NCBI GenBank assembly: GCA_023213395.1
Contig: CM041465.1
Span: forward strand, 120,349,741-120,413,740
Direction of reading: 5' to 3'
Source of the DNA: Cycas panzhihuaensis
Lineage: Eukaryota; Cycadophyta
DNA length: 64,000 bases
A program made the translations under genes and the position numbers. Numbering within the stretch: position 1 is the first letter of the stretch; every line of letters begins with the position of its first letter. Shown piece after piece: positions 62,757 through 64,000 of the stretch. The notes under the pieces are model-generated. The model was not told where the DNA came from. It was given only the letters and a program-made list of their open reading frames with translations, and did no database searches.

Positions 62757-64000
62757 TTGAATTTAGTAATTCCCAAGTTTAATGGAAAAATCTATTTGTT
62801 GTGGTCAAAGAGAATAAAACCTTATTTATTTTCTCATGAGTTATAGAATATTGTTTCTTAAGGATGGATATTTCCAATACCCATTTCTCTTACTACTTAG
62901 TTAACACCTCATCAAGAAAAGGACAAGTTTAAGAAGCTTGAAAAGAAAGATAGTAAAGCACTCTATTAGATTTCTTTTACTTTGGATGATTATATATTCC
63001 CCTATATGTGCCATGCTATTACTTCCAAAAAAGCATAGGATATTTTAAAATCTATCTTTTCTCTAGATGTTAAGTTACTATTGAAAAATTAGTGGTTTTT
63101 TAAGAGAGAAACAAAGCTTCTAATGAGAATTTAAAACAAGTTGTTGTCTAAGTCATTGCCTCAATGACATGCTTGAGGGGGAGTTTTAGGAGACCAAGAC
63201 CAAATTCTCAAGGTCAAGATTTTAAAGTAAATTCTGAAGTAAATATTTAGGGAACTATAAGTGATCAAGATAATATAGATGGTTATGCTCACAAGGTATG
63301 TTAGGGTAACATGGTTGATGAATCTACTATTGAATATGATAAGACTACTACTATTGAGTGGGATGAACCCATTGTTGGATGTGATGAATCTACGATGAAT
63401 ATGATCTAGAAATTCAATACGTTAATGTTCCTTTACTCACTTTTATAGGTGATCTTGTTACTTCTAATGAGATTATGTTTGAGTTTAAGGATATCATTCC
63501 TTTTATTGGTAATTTATTTTTATTTGTTAATGTTACTAATGATTCAAGTTCAAGTGATATTCTTATTTCAAATATTGATTCAAGTTTGAGTATACAAGTT
63601 TTAAAAGATGAATGGTACAATGATTTTAGTTATTTGAACAATGATTCACAAGTTGATGAAGATAAATAAATTATGATTGAGCCTAATCTAGTTGAAGTTG
63701 AATACAAATAAGTTGAAGTAGAAATTTGTGAAATAGTGTATCTGAGAGAGGTATTGCAAAATCTACATCAAAATTAGAATAAAACTATAATGATCTAGTG
63801 TGACAATCATAATATTATTTAGATGTTGAAAAGCCCAATTTTACAAAGAAGAATGAAGTATATTAAGTTTAAGCATCACTAGATTTAAAAGATGACACAA
63901 CAAAGATAATTTGTATTACTTCATTTTAAAATTGAAGATCAAATTGAAGACTAAGTTATAGATATTATTTTCAAGACATTTTCAAAGATCAAGCATTACA
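62757..64000 (+). pseudogene. Copia gag joined to RNase H, most of pol deleted
   Basis: The gag N-terminus (VIPKFNGKIYLLWSKRIKPYLFSHEL, then DDYIFPYMCHAITSKKA) runs to about 63090. After a region of open but unassigned sequence (63240-63660, acidic, with DESTIEYDKTTTIEWDEP), RNase H C-terminal motifs follow from about 63800: a WCDNHNII-like box, LKSPILQRRMKYIKFKHH, and DIIFKTFSKIKH at the window edge. Protease, integrase and RT are absent. Stops are frequent. It continues past the window. Confidence 0.65.

Overview
The window looks like intergenic heterochromatin of a land plant with a large genome. It is AT-rich, consists almost entirely of decayed and nested retrotransposons, and shows no recognisable single-copy host gene, tRNA, rRNA or CRISPR. 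Plant signs are the mix of Ty1/copia elements primed by initiator tRNA-Met (TGGTATCAGAGC-type primer sites), L1-type LINEs with a DUF4283-like/CCHC ORF1 and a C-terminal RNase H, and stop codons that are mostly C-to-T changes in CAG/CAA/CGA or G-to-A in TGG, as expected after cytosine methylation. A gymnosperm or other giant-genome plant would fit, but the species cannot be fixed from the sequence.

Layout. 1-3500: decayed minus-strand copia gag/protease and LTR remnants. 3500-6090: 5'-truncated plus-strand copia pol and LTR (E0). 6091-6600: minus-strand Ty3/gypsy RT-RNase H remnant, then simple repeats. 7415-33765: an outer copia element (OC) bounded by related LTRs and the 5-bp target duplication AAAAC. 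Its core is rearranged. A gag-protease-integrase block lies on the minus strand next to a truncated minus-strand 3' LTR (8581-21493), while RT and RNase H lie on the plus strand (23212-33274). Inside OC sit a 6.5-kb LINE (11106-17595, with an 18-bp target duplication), a young non-autonomous LTR element NA (18019-20992) flanked by two 501-bp direct copies of host sequence, and a full-length copia E1 (24359-32782, TSD ACTTT).

34700-53078: a second full-length copia E2 of the E1 family (TSD TATAA). It is swollen to 18.4 kb by a roughly 3.6-kb (TA)n array (36150-39760) and a third copia E3 (39762-45991), both lying in its leader. 53084-64000: AT-rich intergenic DNA, a very decayed plus-strand LINE (about 56240-59290), and a copia with a probable 5' LTR (60425-60703) whose gag is joined almost directly to its RNase H (62757-64000).

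All coding regions are pseudogenes carrying stops, frameshifts or deletions. The most interesting signals are non-coding. E1 and E2 share an unusually long (about 3.5 kb) leader, and about 410 nt before gag it holds a highly conserved block that can fold as an H-type pseudoknot. Every E-family LTR copy also keeps a small hairpin 26-27 bp downstream of its TATA-like box, close to the expected transcription start.
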